64,000 bases of DNA, from contig NC_135712.1 of NCBI RefSeq assembly GCF_964656455.1, forward strand, positions 71,615,239 through 71,679,238, read 5' to 3'. Made by a program: the position numbers and the translations under genes. A model generated the notes under the pieces. That model saw nothing but the letters and a program-made list of their open reading frames with translations. It searched no databases and was not told the DNA's origin. Origin of the DNA: Halichoerus grypus (Eukaryota; Chordata; Mammalia; Carnivora; Phocidae). Shown piece after piece: positions 12,771 through 24,747 of this stretch (position 1 is the stretch's first letter; every line of letters starts with the position of its first letter).

Positions 12771-13995
12771 TAAATGATAAGTAGCATATATAGGCAGGTG
12801 AAAGGGAGTTAAGATTAATGTGAAGGAAAAATGTTTCCTAGGCTAAGGGAACAAATGTAATTTGAAAAACACTGCGGAAGAAAATGATACTTTTAGTTAG
12901 GGGAGAAACATTTCTGTTTCTATGCTTTGGAAGTATAACACCTCTTGTTTTCTTGAACTTTGAACTGTATGCTAGAGTATCTTGTTTTATGGAATAGGCA
13001 TCTCTTTGCTGAATAATTTATAGTTGTATAATTTTCTTATTTTGGAGATTAAAAACTTTTTTCAGTAATTGTTACCAGATAGAGAAGTAGAATTACAAGC
13101 TGATAAAAATGATTATTTGGACATTATTACATAGAGGTTAAGTGGGTAGTTCTGGGAATAGAGTTTATATTTTAGCTATCTTTTTCTTAGTTCTGTTATC
13201 TAATTGAGAATTTCTCACTCAGGTTTCAAAATAACTTTTTGGGTGGTTAGTCCCCCACTGTTGTCCATTTGAAACAAATTTGGTTAATTCATAAAATAAC
13301 TACTGGGAAGTTGCTAGTTTATCAAGTAGGTACCTGAAAATGGGATAGATGACTTAAAGTAGATGAATTGTGTTTTGTTACATCTTAACTCTTAAGTGTA
13401 ACATCTTACTATCCTTAAAAAGTTTTAGTTGCTGCTGTTTTGTTCCAAATTTCCAATTTTGGAATGTTGCCTATAGTGTGATATCAAGTTACTAATAAGT
13501 ATTATAATTTTATAATTCTCCTGACAATTAAGAGTATCTAGTGATTTCTTAAAAATACATGAGAAAGAAAATGGTTCATTAAACAAGGCTGACATTTTTC
13601 TGAACTATTTATAAAAGTAAAAGCCTTTCCTTTTTGGTTGCCAAGGTGCTCTGTTATTTGATTAGATGTGTTCTATTGAATAGAAATCCAAGTTTTGTTA
13701 GGGCTCAACTTTTAAAATTTTTCCTCGTTAAAAAAAAAAAAATGCTAAGTACTTCTTATTAGTGTTATTAATTTGAATAACATGAATGCTTTGAATCAGT
13801 CGGCCTAATGTGTTCTCTCATTACCTTAAATAATAATTGTATGATCTGTTACATTGCATGTTTATGAAGTACTTATACTTCATCCTAAGGTAATTATTAC
13901 TTAATGTGAAGTGTAATTTTTAAGCATTCATATCTTTTTTCATTTAGGGTTATTTTCCAAGAGTAAAGTAACATTTAAACACATCTGATAACTTA

Positions 13996-14073
13996 GGGGG
14001 GGAGGGAGGAGGCCGGAGGGTGGATGTGGGGAGGGACTGGTGGCAGGTGGGGGGAACTTTAAAAAAAAATAAT
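13996..14073 (+). mobile_element. 78-bp G-rich retro-insertion of unknown source
   Basis: A G-rich segment ending gggaactttaaaaaaaaataat is flanked by imperfect direct repeats aaacacatctgataactta (13977-13995) and aaacacatgataactta (14074-14090). A tail of A residues and a 17-19 bp TSD indicate L1-style retroposition of a 5'-truncated RNA. Several G-runs (G7, GGG, GGGG, GGGGGG) on the transcribed-RNA-like strand could form a G-quadruplex. It ends 38 bp before exon 2. Confidence 0.7.
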
Positions 14074-14111
14074 AAACACATGATAACTTATTTTATATAT
14101 GATTTTTCTAG

Positions 14112-14169
14112 GGCTGCTTTGGAAGAAGTAGAAGGAGATGTGGCAGAATTGGAACTAAAACTCGATAAG
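14112..14169 (+). CDS. ACAP2: ACAP2 exon 2 (BAR domain, residues ~18-37)
   Basis: This exon opens with one G completing an Arg codon, then encodes AALEEVEGDVAELELKLDK. I recognise this as the start of the ACAP2 BAR domain (helix 1), right after an exon 1 that would encode MKMTVDFEECLKDSPRF. The acceptor is ttttctag (AG 14110-14111) and the donor is AAG|gtgaat; exit phase is 0. ACAP2 is a GTPase-activating protein for Arf6 and a Rab35 effector at plasma membrane and recycling endosomes; its BAR domain senses or shapes membrane curvature. The polypyrimidine tract is short, interrupted by tatatatga, and a retro-insertion lies just upstream (13996-14073). Exon numbering assumes one upstream coding exon. 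Confidence 0.96.
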
Positions 14170-14230
14170 GTGAATTTTACTTTAAAATTTTTTAAAACAT
14201 TAATTCTTATTTTCCATTAACAGTGATTTG

Positions 14231-14430
14231 GGCCTTTAATACTAAGTGGTTCATGTTACTTTTTTTTTATCTCTATGAGGATAAATGTTATTATCCCAAT
14301 TTTACACATGAGTAAATTGAGGCTACAGACATAAAATAGCTTGTTGAAAATCTAAGGGCCAGAGCAGGAATTTGAACAGCATCTGACTTCAAAGCTGTCC
14401 TTTATATTGTTGGAACTTTGTTTTCTTCTT
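14231..14430 (-). mobile_element. MIR SINE
   Basis: Resembles MIR (attatcccaattttacacatgagtaaattgaggc, gaatttgaacagcatctgacttc). Confidence 0.75.
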
Positions 14431-14894
14431 CTCCATCAAAAAGATTGCATGTATCTTTTTGATGCTTAGTGGTTTTCATACATAACCTGACCATTCTTGT
14501 TTATAAATGTGGGTGTGGACACATTAAATATAAATAAAATTTAAAATACTGATTCCATTTTTTAAAGCTAATGCCAGAAATGCTTAGTATATATTTAATA
14601 ATTGATATTAAGTGGTCATATTCTATTTGAGGGTAAATGTTCATTGATTCCTATCTTCTGTATTAATTATTGATCATCTTTTTTTTTTCTCTACCCAAGA
14701 AATATTGCTATAAAGCAGGAAGAAATATGAGAATGAGTAAGACATGGCTTCTGGTTTCAAGTAACCAGTAACTGTTTAGTGAAATATCTTTCTTAAAATT
14801 TATGGAGATAAATCAGATGCACATACCTGAAATACCTTTTCTGAAAATAACTTCCTACTTGTTTAATTATTATTGTAAATGGTATTGCTATGTA

Positions 14895-15060
14895 AAGCAG
14901 TGCTTCTCAAACTGTACTGTGCATAGGAATCACCTGGGGATCTTGTAAAAATACAGATCCTGATTCAGTAAGTCTGGGGTACCTGAGATTCTGTGTTTCT
15001 AATCACCTAGATTCCAGGTGACACCAATGCTCTTGTTCCACGGACTGCACTTTGAATAGA
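14895..15060 (+). mobile_element. MER5A-like hAT MITE
   Basis: Starts gtgcttctcaaactgt, contains ggaatcacctggggatctt and ends near gactgcactttgaatag, as in non-autonomous hAT elements of the MER5 group. Confidence 0.7.
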
Positions 15061-15239
15061 AAGATATAAAATAATTAAGCTGAAGGTTTTCAGATGTTTT
15101 GAAATCATGAAATATATGTATGTATATAATGTAAATGGTATAGAGACTATATAAATTAGTAGTATTAATTATGAATGTAAAACCAAAATTTTAGAAAATA
15201 GTAATTAGTTATTTTTGTGTTGTACTCTATAGTTTTTTA

Positions 15240-15440
15240 AACACTTTGATATATAGTATGTTCTTTGATTTTTACAATAATTCTGTGAGGTAGATAAGAC
15301 AAGTGCTATTATTTCCATTTTATAGATGAGGATACCAAAGCCCAGAAAGTGAAGGGGACTTGCTTCAAGTCAGAGGTAGAAGAGGCAGAACCAGGGTCAG
15401 GACTCACATTTTTATTCTTAGTTCAGTGCTCTTTTTGTGC
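15240..15440 (-). mobile_element. MIR SINE
   Basis: Resembles MIR (ttttacaataattctgtgaggtag, cattttatagatgaggatac, ttgcttcaagtcagagg). Confidence 0.8.
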
Positions 15441-15551
15441 ACCACTGTACTTCTGGATCTGTATTGAGGGGGTACTTTGCCAGTTGGAAATTTTTTGAGG
15501 AACACTGAGAAGCTTCTTGGCAAGTGTTTTTTTAAAATTAGTGTTATAATT

Positions 15552-15755
15552 GGGCGCCTGGGTGGCTCAGTTGGTTAAGCGACTGCCTTCGGCTCAGGTC
15601 ATGATCCTGGAGTCCCAGGATCGAGTCCCGCATCGGGCTCCCTGCTGTCAGCAGGGAGTCTGCTTCTCCCTCTCACCCTCCCCCCTCATGCTCTCTCTCT
15701 CTATCTCATTCTCTCTCTCAAATAAATAAATAAAATCTTAAAAAAAAAATAAAAT
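15552..15755 (+). mobile_element. CanSINE, young-looking
   Basis: Sense SINE with perfect TSD aaaattagtgttataatt at 15534-15551 and 15756-15773. The pol III A-box (tggctcagttgg) and B-box-like (ggatcgagtcccg) are preserved. Confidence 0.95.
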
Positions 15756-15981
15756 AAAATTAGTGTTATAATTTTTGGTAAGGATATTTTCAAAAATATT
15801 TTCAAATATTTCTCTTTAAAATCACATATAGGATTATTATTGTTGTTGTTATTATTTTACCCAGAGGTATTACATTTATTTTAAACACTCTGAAATAAAG
15901 TTTTTAACCATAAGGTAGGCAACAGAAATATAGTCTTGATTTTCTGGTAGATTTATGAGAGACTGTGTAGAAGGACAAGGC

Positions 15982-16181
15982 TTTTTTTTTTTTTTTTTTT
16001 TTTTTTTTAGATTTTATTTGAGAGAGCGAGACATAGAGCATGAGCAGGGGAGAGATAGAGAAGCAGGCTCGGCTCCCCACTGAGTAAGGAGCTGACACAG
16101 GGCTTGATCCCAGGACCTTGGGATCATGACCTGAGCCGGAGGCAAATGCTTAACTGACTGAGCCACCTGAAAGACACCCCT
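15982..16181 (-). mobile_element. CanSINE
   Basis: Antisense SINE with a 27-nt T-run. TSD gaaggacaaggc / gaaagacaaggc at 15970-15981 and 16182-16193. The head ends with an odd ctgaaagacacccc, a partial echo of the flank. Confidence 0.9.
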
Positions 16182-17227
16182 GAAAGACAAGGCTTTTTAA
16201 AGAATCATAGAGTAGTCTAATCAGGATATCTATTCTTTTTGGGTAGAACTGCATGTAAATCATGTGAAACATTTTGTGTGTTCATTGGGGGGGTCCTTAA
16301 AATTTGAAGTATCTAAACCGATAGAATCCACTAACAGCATTTTTGTTACTGATTTTGCTTTTGTGAGCAGCTCCTCCCCCCACCCCCACCCCCCTTTGCG
16401 TCAAATTTGGTTGAAGTTGGGAGACTGGTAGAATCTTAAAACCAAGAGATTCAAGTTTAAAACAAATTATTAAAATATTGGCAATCAGTACTAAGATCTC
16501 TAAGCCCTTTCTAGAGTATTTATTACCCAAAGACTAATAAGGGCATCATGGAAATTTTAGCATTTAAAAAAATATTATCTTCCACCCGAATAGAAGGTGG
16601 AATTTATATTTCTCTAGTTTAAGATCTTGATTTCTTATAAAATGTACCTCTCCCAAATTCTTAAGTTAGTATCTATCGTTTCTCTTTAGAATTTTGAGGA
16701 GTTAGCACAGAGAGGAGAACCAGAGAGGAGGAAGAAATGGTTGTTATTAAAGGTGGAGGCATTGAAGGACTAGTGGAGGGGAGGGGTTGCCCAAGATTAG
16801 TTTAGTGATTTCATAACTTTGTGCAAGGCAAATTCCAGCTGTAATATCATTGTAAAATCATGCCACCAACAGGTTAAACTAGCTTGATGACTTAGCTTTT
16901 ATTTATTTTGCTTATAATATGTTACCAATAGTTACACTCATTGTGGAGAATAATGCTTTATGAGTGGCATTGTTCTGCTGGGTCCAATGATTTGTCCGTT
17001 CTGCCAGGCATTCTGGCATTGACAGCACGGTAGAGCATCATGGTGGCCGTCTAGATGTAATTTCTGTATTTGGTACATCTTCTCACTGGAATGTTTGTTC
17101 CCTCTCTGGTGAGCAGATCCTCTTTAAATCACAGCTCAAGTACTACCAAACTTAGGTTCTTTTTCTTGTATTGCATTCTTTGTTGCACACACTTCCATTT
17201 AAATTATTATAATATTATTGTAGTCTT

Positions 17228-17480
17228 TGGGTTGTAGCATGGTCTAATAGTTAAGAACACAAAGCCTGGAGTAAGGCCACCTGCATTTGAATCTGGCTCT
17301 ACCACTTACTAAGCTATTTGGCGTTGGGCAAGTTCCTCAACCTTCCTATGCCTCAGTTTCTTCATCTCCAAAAAGCAAAATTAGAGTTTCTATCTCGTAG
17401 GGTTATTATGAGAATAAGGTGTTTTAGTATATGTTAGTGCTTAGCATGGTTCTTAGCACATGTTAAGTTCTAAATAAATG
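17228..17480 (+). mobile_element. MIR SINE, near full length
   Basis: Contains the MIR tRNA-like head (gcatggtctaatagttaagaac), core (tctggctctaccacttac) and the tail (tgcctcagtttcttcatc). Confidence 0.85.
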
Positions 17481-17544
17481 GTAATGATGGTGTCTCTTCA
17501 GCAAATTATTAGCTCCTTGAAGATAGTCCTTGAAGAAAAAAGAA

Positions 17545-17705
17545 AACCCTCATTTGATGCACACCATGTATCAATTGCTAAGTTTTACTTATATTATCTC
17601 CAACTGTCACAACAATGTTGCAAAGTTGGTATTATACCCAATTTGCCCATGAGAGAAATGAGACTTAGAGAGGTTGTTATTTACTTAAGGACGGTCAGCG
17701 GATAA
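17545..17705 (-). mobile_element. MIR SINE fragment
   Basis: Resembles the complement of the MIR 3' half (ttgcaaagttggtattatacccaatttgcccatgagagaaatgaga). Weak at the edges. Confidence 0.6.
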
Positions 17706-18261
17706 GTTGTTTATATCCTCATCACCTGGAAAAGCACCTATGACATACATATCACTTAGTACCAAAGAACTTTTGAATGAATTGGGGCTACTAGCTTGAT
17801 AATTTTGACTAACTTGACATATACTCTTGGGTAAGAATCTTCCCTCTTTGTAGACTTATATTATTCAGTTATACCTGTCATCAGTGTCAGCTACTAAGGA
17901 TTTTGCTAGCTGGCATAGTTTCTGTCACCAGGTCAGTCCTTCCTCCTGCATAGCTGCAGTGTATGTGTGGCTCAGCTATATGACAGTTCCAATATCTCTC
18001 CAACTCCTGTGATAGTGACCTCTATTCTAATTCTGATACCTGTTTTCATGGTCATAGCTATGCCTTACCATTCAAAGTTCTCATCTCGGAAATCTGGAAT
18101 GCTGATCTCTTACTTTCTTACCTGAGACTCTAGTCTTTCCAGTTCTCATTTCACTCCTACTTCTGTTCTTCAAGCTTAGCTAGCCCTCTAGTTTTTCAGT
18201 CTATAAACTTCTGATATTTTAGACACTTTAAACTCCCCTTTCAGTACATTTTTTTGGGGGA

Positions 18262-18740
18262 GGGTAATTTTTGGAGATAAAATTCACCTGACATAAAATT
18301 CATCATTTTAAAATGTACAGTTCAGTGTTTCCAGTGTATTCACATTATTGTGCAACCCTCACCACTATCTAATTCCAGTGCATTTCCATTACCTTAAAGA
18401 GAAATCCTGTACCTGTTGGCAGTCACTCCCAATTCTCCTCTCCCTACATCCTCTGGCAACCACTAATCTACTTTCTGTCTGTATGGATTTGCCTATTTTG
18501 AACATTTCATATAAATGGAATCATAATTTTTTCTTTTGTGACTAGCTTCTTTCACTTAGCATGATGTTTTTAAGTTCATCAGTACATGTTGTAACATGTT
18601 CCAGTATTTCCTTTTTATGGCTGAGTAATATGCCTTTGTATAGATATACCGCATTTTATTTATCCCTTCATCACTTGATGGACATTTGCGTTATTTCCAC
18701 TTTTTGGCTAGTATGAATAATACTGCTATGAACCCTTTTA
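18262..18740 (-). mobile_element. Old L1 3' fragment
   Basis: Resembles antisense L1M 3' UTR and ORF2 end (attcacctgacataaaattcatc, ataaatggaatcat, ttttatggctgagtaatatgcc, cacttgatggacatttg). Confidence 0.75.
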
Positions 18741-19359
18741 GTCTACTCTTAATTTTATTCCATCATATTTTTCTTCTGGATGCCTTCATTTCCCTTCCAT
18801 AACACCTACTCCGTAGAATTCTCACTGTATTAGTCTAATCATCTGTATTCTCTGTGTCATATCTTGGCTGTAAAGCCCTGTAGGAGAAGTTACACAATTG
18901 TTTGGTGAAATCAACTGGTGGAGTTACACATTCCTGGAATTCTTGATGTAAAACAAATTTTCCAAGACTTATTCAGGTTATCTTGTTATCTTTAACAGCT
19001 GTTATACTTCTGTTTTCTCATGATTTATCATTTTGTTCTTCTTTCTTAATAGATGACTTTGACTCTATCTTCCTTTTGGTGGGAACATTTTTATTTCTTG
19101 CTCCTAATCTAGAAATTTAGAATATGTCCTCTTTTTCCACTTTTCCTCCCATTTGAGTGATAAAAGTATCCCATTTCCTATGTAATTCCAAACTCTTAAC
19201 TTCTCAGGACTTTGCTTTAGCCATCTTTCTCCTTTTCTTTCTCTACCACCTCTTCATTTTAAGTAGAAAGTGTTCAATTTCCCTGGAACAAAAACAAAAT
19301 AAGAGAGAAAACCAAAAGCAAACAAGAAAACTCTGACAAGGAAATATAAATCTTTAGTA

Positions 19360-19570
19360 ATTACCATGTGCCAGTAATGGTTTGTGCTAAGATCTTTATG
19401 TGCATTATCTTAACTCTTTTATAGTAATCTTGTATGGTTTGGTACCATTGTGATCATTTCAGACAGAAGAAACTTAAGGTTACTGAGGTTAAGGTCACTC
19501 AGGATCATTTAGATGGTTAAGTAGAGCAGCAGGATTTGAACCTAAACTGACTGAGCCCACAACCCTATGT
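19360..19570 (-). mobile_element. MIR SINE
   Basis: Resembles MIR in antisense (ttaccatgtgccagtaatgg, ggtcactcaggatca, caggatttgaacc). Confidence 0.7.
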
Positions 19571-20555
19571 TTTTAACCATGATGATGTTATATTACCAGC
19601 CTCTCTCCTTCAGTTATCATGGAACCTTTTAATTTAATTATTTTAAAATTATTTAATTTGTTGAATAATACCTCCTATGTGATACAGATTTCAAAGATAC
19701 AAAAGTGTGTACCCAATGAAAAATTGGTCATCCTCTCATCTCTTTCCTAAAGGAGAACACTTGTGTCCTTCCAGAAATTTTCTAGGCATATAAAAGATTA
19801 TAAATATTTGTCTTCTTCTCTCCCACTACAACAAAAATATTAACACTGTTCTACATTTTGCCTTTTGAAAAAATACATCTTGGATTTTGGTTTCTGTTAT
19901 TAATTATTGAGCTGCCTCATTCTTTTTAATGGCTGAATTGTATTTCATTGTATGGATATATCATAATTTATCCAGTTGCCTATTGATGGACGCTTAGATT
20001 GCTACCTGTATTTTACTGTGGCTGCAGTGTATGACTTCACATGTGTGTCATGTGGTTTATGTGAAAATATAACTTTATAATACTTCTCTAAAAGTGGAAT
20101 TGCTAGGGTAGAGGGTATGTGTTTAAAATTTTGATAGCTCTTGCTAAGTTGCCTTACATAGAAATTGTACCAGTTTACATCCCCCCTCCCATAAATGTAT
20201 AAGAGTACCTGTTTCCCCATACCTACCCTCTCTAAAATAGCAAGTTAATAAACTTTATAATCTTTGCTATTATGTAAAAAAAAAACAGTAATTTACTCTT
20301 TGTAAAAGAGTAAAATACTCTTTTACTATGAGTGAGATTGAATTTTTTTTTCATGGGCATAGTATGTATTTGAATTTTCTTTACTGGGTATTATCTGTAC
20401 ATAATCTGTTGGCCATTATTTTTCTAGTGGCTGGTTTGATTTTCAGAAATGATTTGTATCCTCTTCTTATAGCAGGGAAATTAGTCCCTTATGATTTGTT
20501 GCTAATACTGTTTTCCCATATTGTTGTCTTTTGACTAAGTTTGTTTTTTTTTCCT

Positions 20556-20703
20556 AATAAAAATGTTTTATTTATTTATTTTTAAATAGACTCCATGCCC
20601 AGGGTAGAGCCAAATGCAGGGCTTGAACTCATGACCCTGAGATCAAGACCTGAGCTGATATCAAGAGTTGGACACCTAACCAACTGAGCCACCCACACGC
20701 CCT
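20556..20703 (-). mobile_element. CanSINE, short/diverged
   Basis: Antisense SINE (gaccctgagatcaagacctgag...gagccacccacacgcc) lacking much of the CT-rich part. TSD not clear. Confidence 0.8.
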
Positions 20704-21021
20704 GAAATTTTTATTTTTTTTGTAGTTGAGTGGATTTGTTTCTTCTATGACTTTTGAGTTTTGCAACTTTCTCAAAAAGACTTTTCTTACTTTGAGATTA
20801 TAAAAAATATTACCTCCTGTTTTAGTTTTCTGATTTAATATTTCATGTTTAAATCTTTAGTCCATCTGAAAGTAATTGGAGTGTTTGGAATTCAACTTAG
20901 TTTCTTTTTTTCTTTTTTCCCCATTAGATGCTAATGTCCCTATGTCATTTATTGGATCACTTTTCCCGCTACTGGCTAGAAGGTTACTTTAATCAAGTAG
21001 TGCATATTTGTATTGCTTTCT

Positions 21022-21228
21022 TTTTTTTTTTAATTTTTATTTTTTAAGGTTTTATTTATTTGACAGAGAGATAGAGAGCACAAGTAGGCCAAGTGGTAGG
21101 CAGAGGGAGAAGGAGAAGCAGGCTCCCCGCTGAGCAGGGAGCCCGACGCAGGGCTCGATCCCAGGACCCTGGGATCATGACCTGAGCCAAAGGCAGCCAC
21201 TTAACCGACTGAGCCACCCAGGCGCCCC
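21022..21228 (-). mobile_element. CanSINE
   Basis: Antisense SINE with TSD tgtattgctttct / tgtattggtttct at 21009-21021 and 21229-21241. Confidence 0.94.
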
Positions 21229-21779
21229 TGTATTGGTTTCTTGACTCTGTATTCTGTTCCAATGAAAACGTTTGTCTGTTCATGTCCATTACCAGAATTG
21301 TAATTACTATACATTTTAATAATATATAAGGCTAATGTTCCCATCACATTGCTCATTTTCAGTTATTTTCCCTCTTCTTGCATGTTGGTTACTCCATATG
21401 AATTTTAGAATTAGTTTTTCTGGTTTTTAAGACATTATTTTTTGTAATTTTCTATTTATTTGTAATTTTCAAACTGTTTAAAAGTCTGATCTCTGCCAGC
21501 ATTTCTTGTAGTGAGTTTTTTGGAATGTTGTTTCTATGAGCATGCTTCCTCTGAAGAGAATTCCACGCTAAATATTTTTGAGAAATGCTGCATATTATAC
21601 TCTTCTAGGATTCACAACACCCATGAGTATATCAAAAGCTCTTTAAAGTTCAGCAATAAAGAAATCCATTTATCTCTTTAAACCCAGAGTTGGTCAGATT
21701 TATTTTGTCACAGGATCCTCATTTTGGTATAGGATGTTCCTGTAGGATATTCTGTAGAATATATATTGGGAAATATTGA

Positions 21780-23110
21780 TCTATCATCATGTCTTCCTTC
21801 ATCTACAGTTCATAACTCACTGTAATCTGGCTAACAGCCCCCCAGTCAGTTTCTCTTAACAATTATTCTTGCCAAGGATGCTGGTGACTTTGTCACCAAG
21901 CTCAATAGACATTTTTAAAGTCTTTTTAAAAATTGACTTTATGGATTTTCAAGCTGTTCATCATCCATCTTTTGATACTTTGTTCTTTTTGTACTTTGGT
22001 GAAATTATTCTCTTGCTTTTCCTCCTACTTTTCCTCTTCCTCTTTCGTTTCCTCTGTGAGGTTTTCACTCTGCATGCTCTGTCCCCTGCTTTCTGTCTAG
22101 GTTGTAGCACTGCAGCACTGATAACTATATATATGCTGATGACTCCTCTCTCTATCTACACCACAGGCCTCTTTTTTGAGTTTCAAACATCTGTTTTCAC
22201 GTGTTTGATCAGCTTTCCACTTGGCTTATATCACAGGCCCATCTAGTTCAGGGCCACCTCACAGGCCTAACACAGTGAAAACAAGTCTTTTGCTGGCCAG
22301 TTTAATGTGTCTTTGTGTGAATTAGCAGATACAGTCCATGGCAAGCAGAGCTCAGGCTGGATTTCAGCTCCTATTTTTTTCCCTCGGAGGGACACAGTCT
22401 ACATAACTGTACTACATAAGGGTACTCGACTGTAATTCTTGAATTTGTCTCTCCATTTCTCTCCCTGCTTACTGCCTTAATTCAGCCTGTCATGGTATTT
22501 GGTCTAATCCCCTTATCTTTATTCTTTCTATTTCCCTGTCTTTACTTTTGCTCCTTTTAGGTCATCATTCTAAGATGGAACTCTGGTGAACTCACCAGTT
22601 AGTGTCTTCACTTGTTTCTTGTTTCCTTTCATTCAAAATGTGAACATCTTAGCATTGCACACAAAGGCTTGTCCTAATCTGGCCCTTGCATACATTTTCA
22701 ACATCACACCTTTAATGCCCCACACTTTCACACTGCACTAAGCTACTTAGTGCCTCTGGTTTGCCCTGCCCAGGTAGGTTCTGGGCCTTACTTAGTACAT
22801 GCTCTTCCTAGAGTAGTATCTTCCCATTACTCTTGTTTGATTGGCTAATTTTTGTTGGTCTTCAGGGCTTTTCTTAAGTGTTCTTTACCAGTAATCCTTC
22901 CCTGATGCCCATAGTCCTGGTTAGATGTTCTTCCTTTGTTCGATCATATGTGGTTTTGTCATGCATAGCAGTTGTGTTTGTGCTGTACAGAACTTATCTG
23001 CTTGTCTACTGGTTAGAATTAGAGCTTCTGAGAGCTGACATTATGTTTTTCATTTCTGTTCTTCTAGGCCCTAGGGTAACAGTTTTAAATTATACTCCTG
23101 AGATCCTTTA
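21780..23110 (+). mobile_element. L2 LINE, broken
   Basis: Degenerate L2 in the ACAP2 orientation. Near 22124-22150 the translated remnant YIYADDSSLY keeps the YADD reverse transcriptase signature expected in L2 ORF2. The 3' L2 end (cttcagggcttttcttaagtg, aatccttccctgatgcc) is at 22860-23090. The piece 22290-22560 is too diverged to assign firmly. Confidence 0.65.
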
Positions 23111-23851
23111 GATGTTTTCTAAAGTTCTTTTTTTTTTACTCTTTACCCTCTTCTTGGTGCCCCCACCATTACCCTCTTAGCATCCTTCCTTTATCCACTT
23201 TTTTAAAATACATGTATTCACCCAAGATTTAATTTTTTAAAGAAAATGTTCTGTGTTTGAATGAAAGGAGAAAAATAAGGAACAGAAAAAAGAAAGGGGG
23301 GGGAGGAAAAGAATTACAGAGAAAGAAAGATGAAACAAAGTCTAGATTTTAAGACTAGCACAATGCCTAAAATCGTAGGCATTGGCGAAATATGGTTGAT
23401 TAATCAATTCAGATGTTTGTGTTCATAGATTGACACTGAAATGCCTCGCATGATTAACCCAACATACCAGTTTACTCCTCTTTCCTCCAACATACCACAG
23501 GTTTTGGGTTTTTTTTTTTAAGTATTTTTTTAGCATACTGGTTGTTCTACCTGAACTTCCCTGTTCTTCCTTCTAAGAGGTGCTTAATAAATTTTTATGG
23601 AGTTATGGGATTGAATTTGACTTGATAAAATTATTTGTTGTTGTTACCATACAGCCCGTGGGTCCTAAAGGGTCAACTTTTTTTGGTACAACTCTCCTAT
23701 GAATTTACTTTGTAAGTCAGAGTTAAAAAGAATAATTTCAGTTAGTCCATTTTGGCTTTATTGATGAACCATAATTTATTTTAACTAGGCTAACTCATGT
23801 TAGCTATTGGTATAATTATTTTCAACCTGATGTAATGTTTTTCTTTTTCAG

Positions 23852-23971
23852 CTTGTGAAACTTTGTATTGTGATGATTGATACCGGAAAGGCCTTTTGTG
23901 TTGCAAATAAACAGTTCATGAATGGAATTCGAGACCTGGCACAGTATTCTAGTAATGATGCTGTAGTTGAG
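23852..23971 (+). CDS. ACAP2: ACAP2 exon 3 (BAR domain, residues ~38-77)
   Basis: The 120-nt, phase 0-0 exon encodes 40 residues beginning LVKLCIVMIDTGKAFCVANK and ending NDAVVE, continuing directly from exon 2. The acceptor is tttttcag|CTT and the donor GAG|gttagt. It forms part of the first long BAR helix, with amphipathic heptads. The residue after LVKLCI is Val; the mammalian ACAP2 I remember has Ala there, so this may be a lineage substitution, a conservative change within a helix. Being in-frame, the exon could be skipped without a frameshift, but that would remove a large part of helix 1. Confidence 0.97.
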
Positions 23972-24747
23972 GTTAGTATTATTAAAATTAGTTAATATGA
24001 TAAATTCAACAAAATATTAAAGAACTATGCATCCATTTACCATATTAGTAGTTATAGTGGTCCTTAAAATTAGGAGTAGAAAAGCTATCACCTACTGGTG
24101 TTGTATAATCTTGTTTTCTTAGTTAGAAGTTGATGGTTGATTTGCATTGTGAATAGAAGTTTACTTCTGCTAGGTGAGCTGAATCATCTACAAGAGGACC
24201 TGAGTAGGGAGAGGAGGACTATGCTTGCTAGTAGGAGCTTATAGGGCAAGCAGAGAGCATTTAAATCTCAAGAATAGTATCTAACTCTATGTATGGGGTT
24301 GCATAGGAAAATTCTCGTCAGCTAGCTGTGCTGGGTTAACTTAGACCACTTGCTGTACTATGTGGTATTACGGTATTTCTTCCATGAGGAATAATACCTG
24401 GTTAGGTAATGGGTGTGCTTTGATGATGATTTGGTTCATGGATGTCTAAATGGGCACAGTCTTGATACACTCTATTTTACCTTTAGGTTTATATGTGCCA
24501 TTATTATTTGTTAGCCTACTCCTATTGATATGACAGTACTAATTCTTTGACTGTCCTACCACATGTGCACTGGTCCTCTTTGCAGAGCATGCCCCTGACG
24601 CAATGCCATGAAATCATCCTTGGAAGTAAATGTTATTGTTTACAGTGTAACTAGATGTTTCTGTCAGAAATGCAGAAGTAACATTTTTGTGACCTATTTT
24701 CGTGGCTCTTAAATGACTTGGTTTTTCTTTCGGTTTCTTTCTCATAG
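23972..24747 (+). other. ACAP2: ACAP2 intron 3 (776 bp)
   Basis: This short intron lies between exons 3 and 4. I see no recognisable transposable element and no open frame of note. The 3' end carries a good pyrimidine tract. Confidence 0.93.

Larger units (their letters stand above)
1..14111 (+). other. ACAP2: ACAP2 intron 1 (partial, 3' part)
   Basis: No coding exon was found here; exon 1 must be upstream. Besides the elements listed separately, the stretches 1060-1620, 2005-4020, 5330-7040, 7999-8715, 9850-10300, 11140-11560 and 12775-13976 look like ordinary AT-rich intronic sequence. An imperfect 26-bp-period repeat of acttcagtgtcacaaa occurs at 6198-6245. A fragment resembling the middle of the hAT element seen at 9498 lies near 995-1055. 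Short open frames here are under 90 codons, or come from L1. Confidence 0.85.
19630..21460 (-). mobile_element. Old L1 ORF2 segment
   Basis: Diverged antisense L1: gctgaattgtatttcattgtatggatat, cagttgcctattgatggac, aaaagtggaattgctagg and further ORF2-like sequence. Interrupted by CanSINEs at 20556-20703 and 21022-21228. No usable open frame. Confidence 0.65.
14170..23851 (+). other. ACAP2: ACAP2 intron 2 (9.7 kb)
   Basis: It is bounded by the exon 2 donor and exon 3 acceptor. It holds MIRs, a MER5A-like element, CanSINEs, old L1 and L2. Stretches at 14430-14890, 16194-17220, 17730-18260, 18745-19355 and 23115-23850 show nothing I can assign, apart from a C-rich run at 16374-16393 and a G-run near 23297. 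Confidence 0.9.

Noticed and set aside
15552..15640. tRNA gene with A and B boxes
   Set aside because: Part of a CanSINE, which derives from a tRNA; same for every similar hit in the window.
16374..16395. C-rich run as a promoter element
   Set aside because: Isolated, no CpG enrichment and no nearby first exon.
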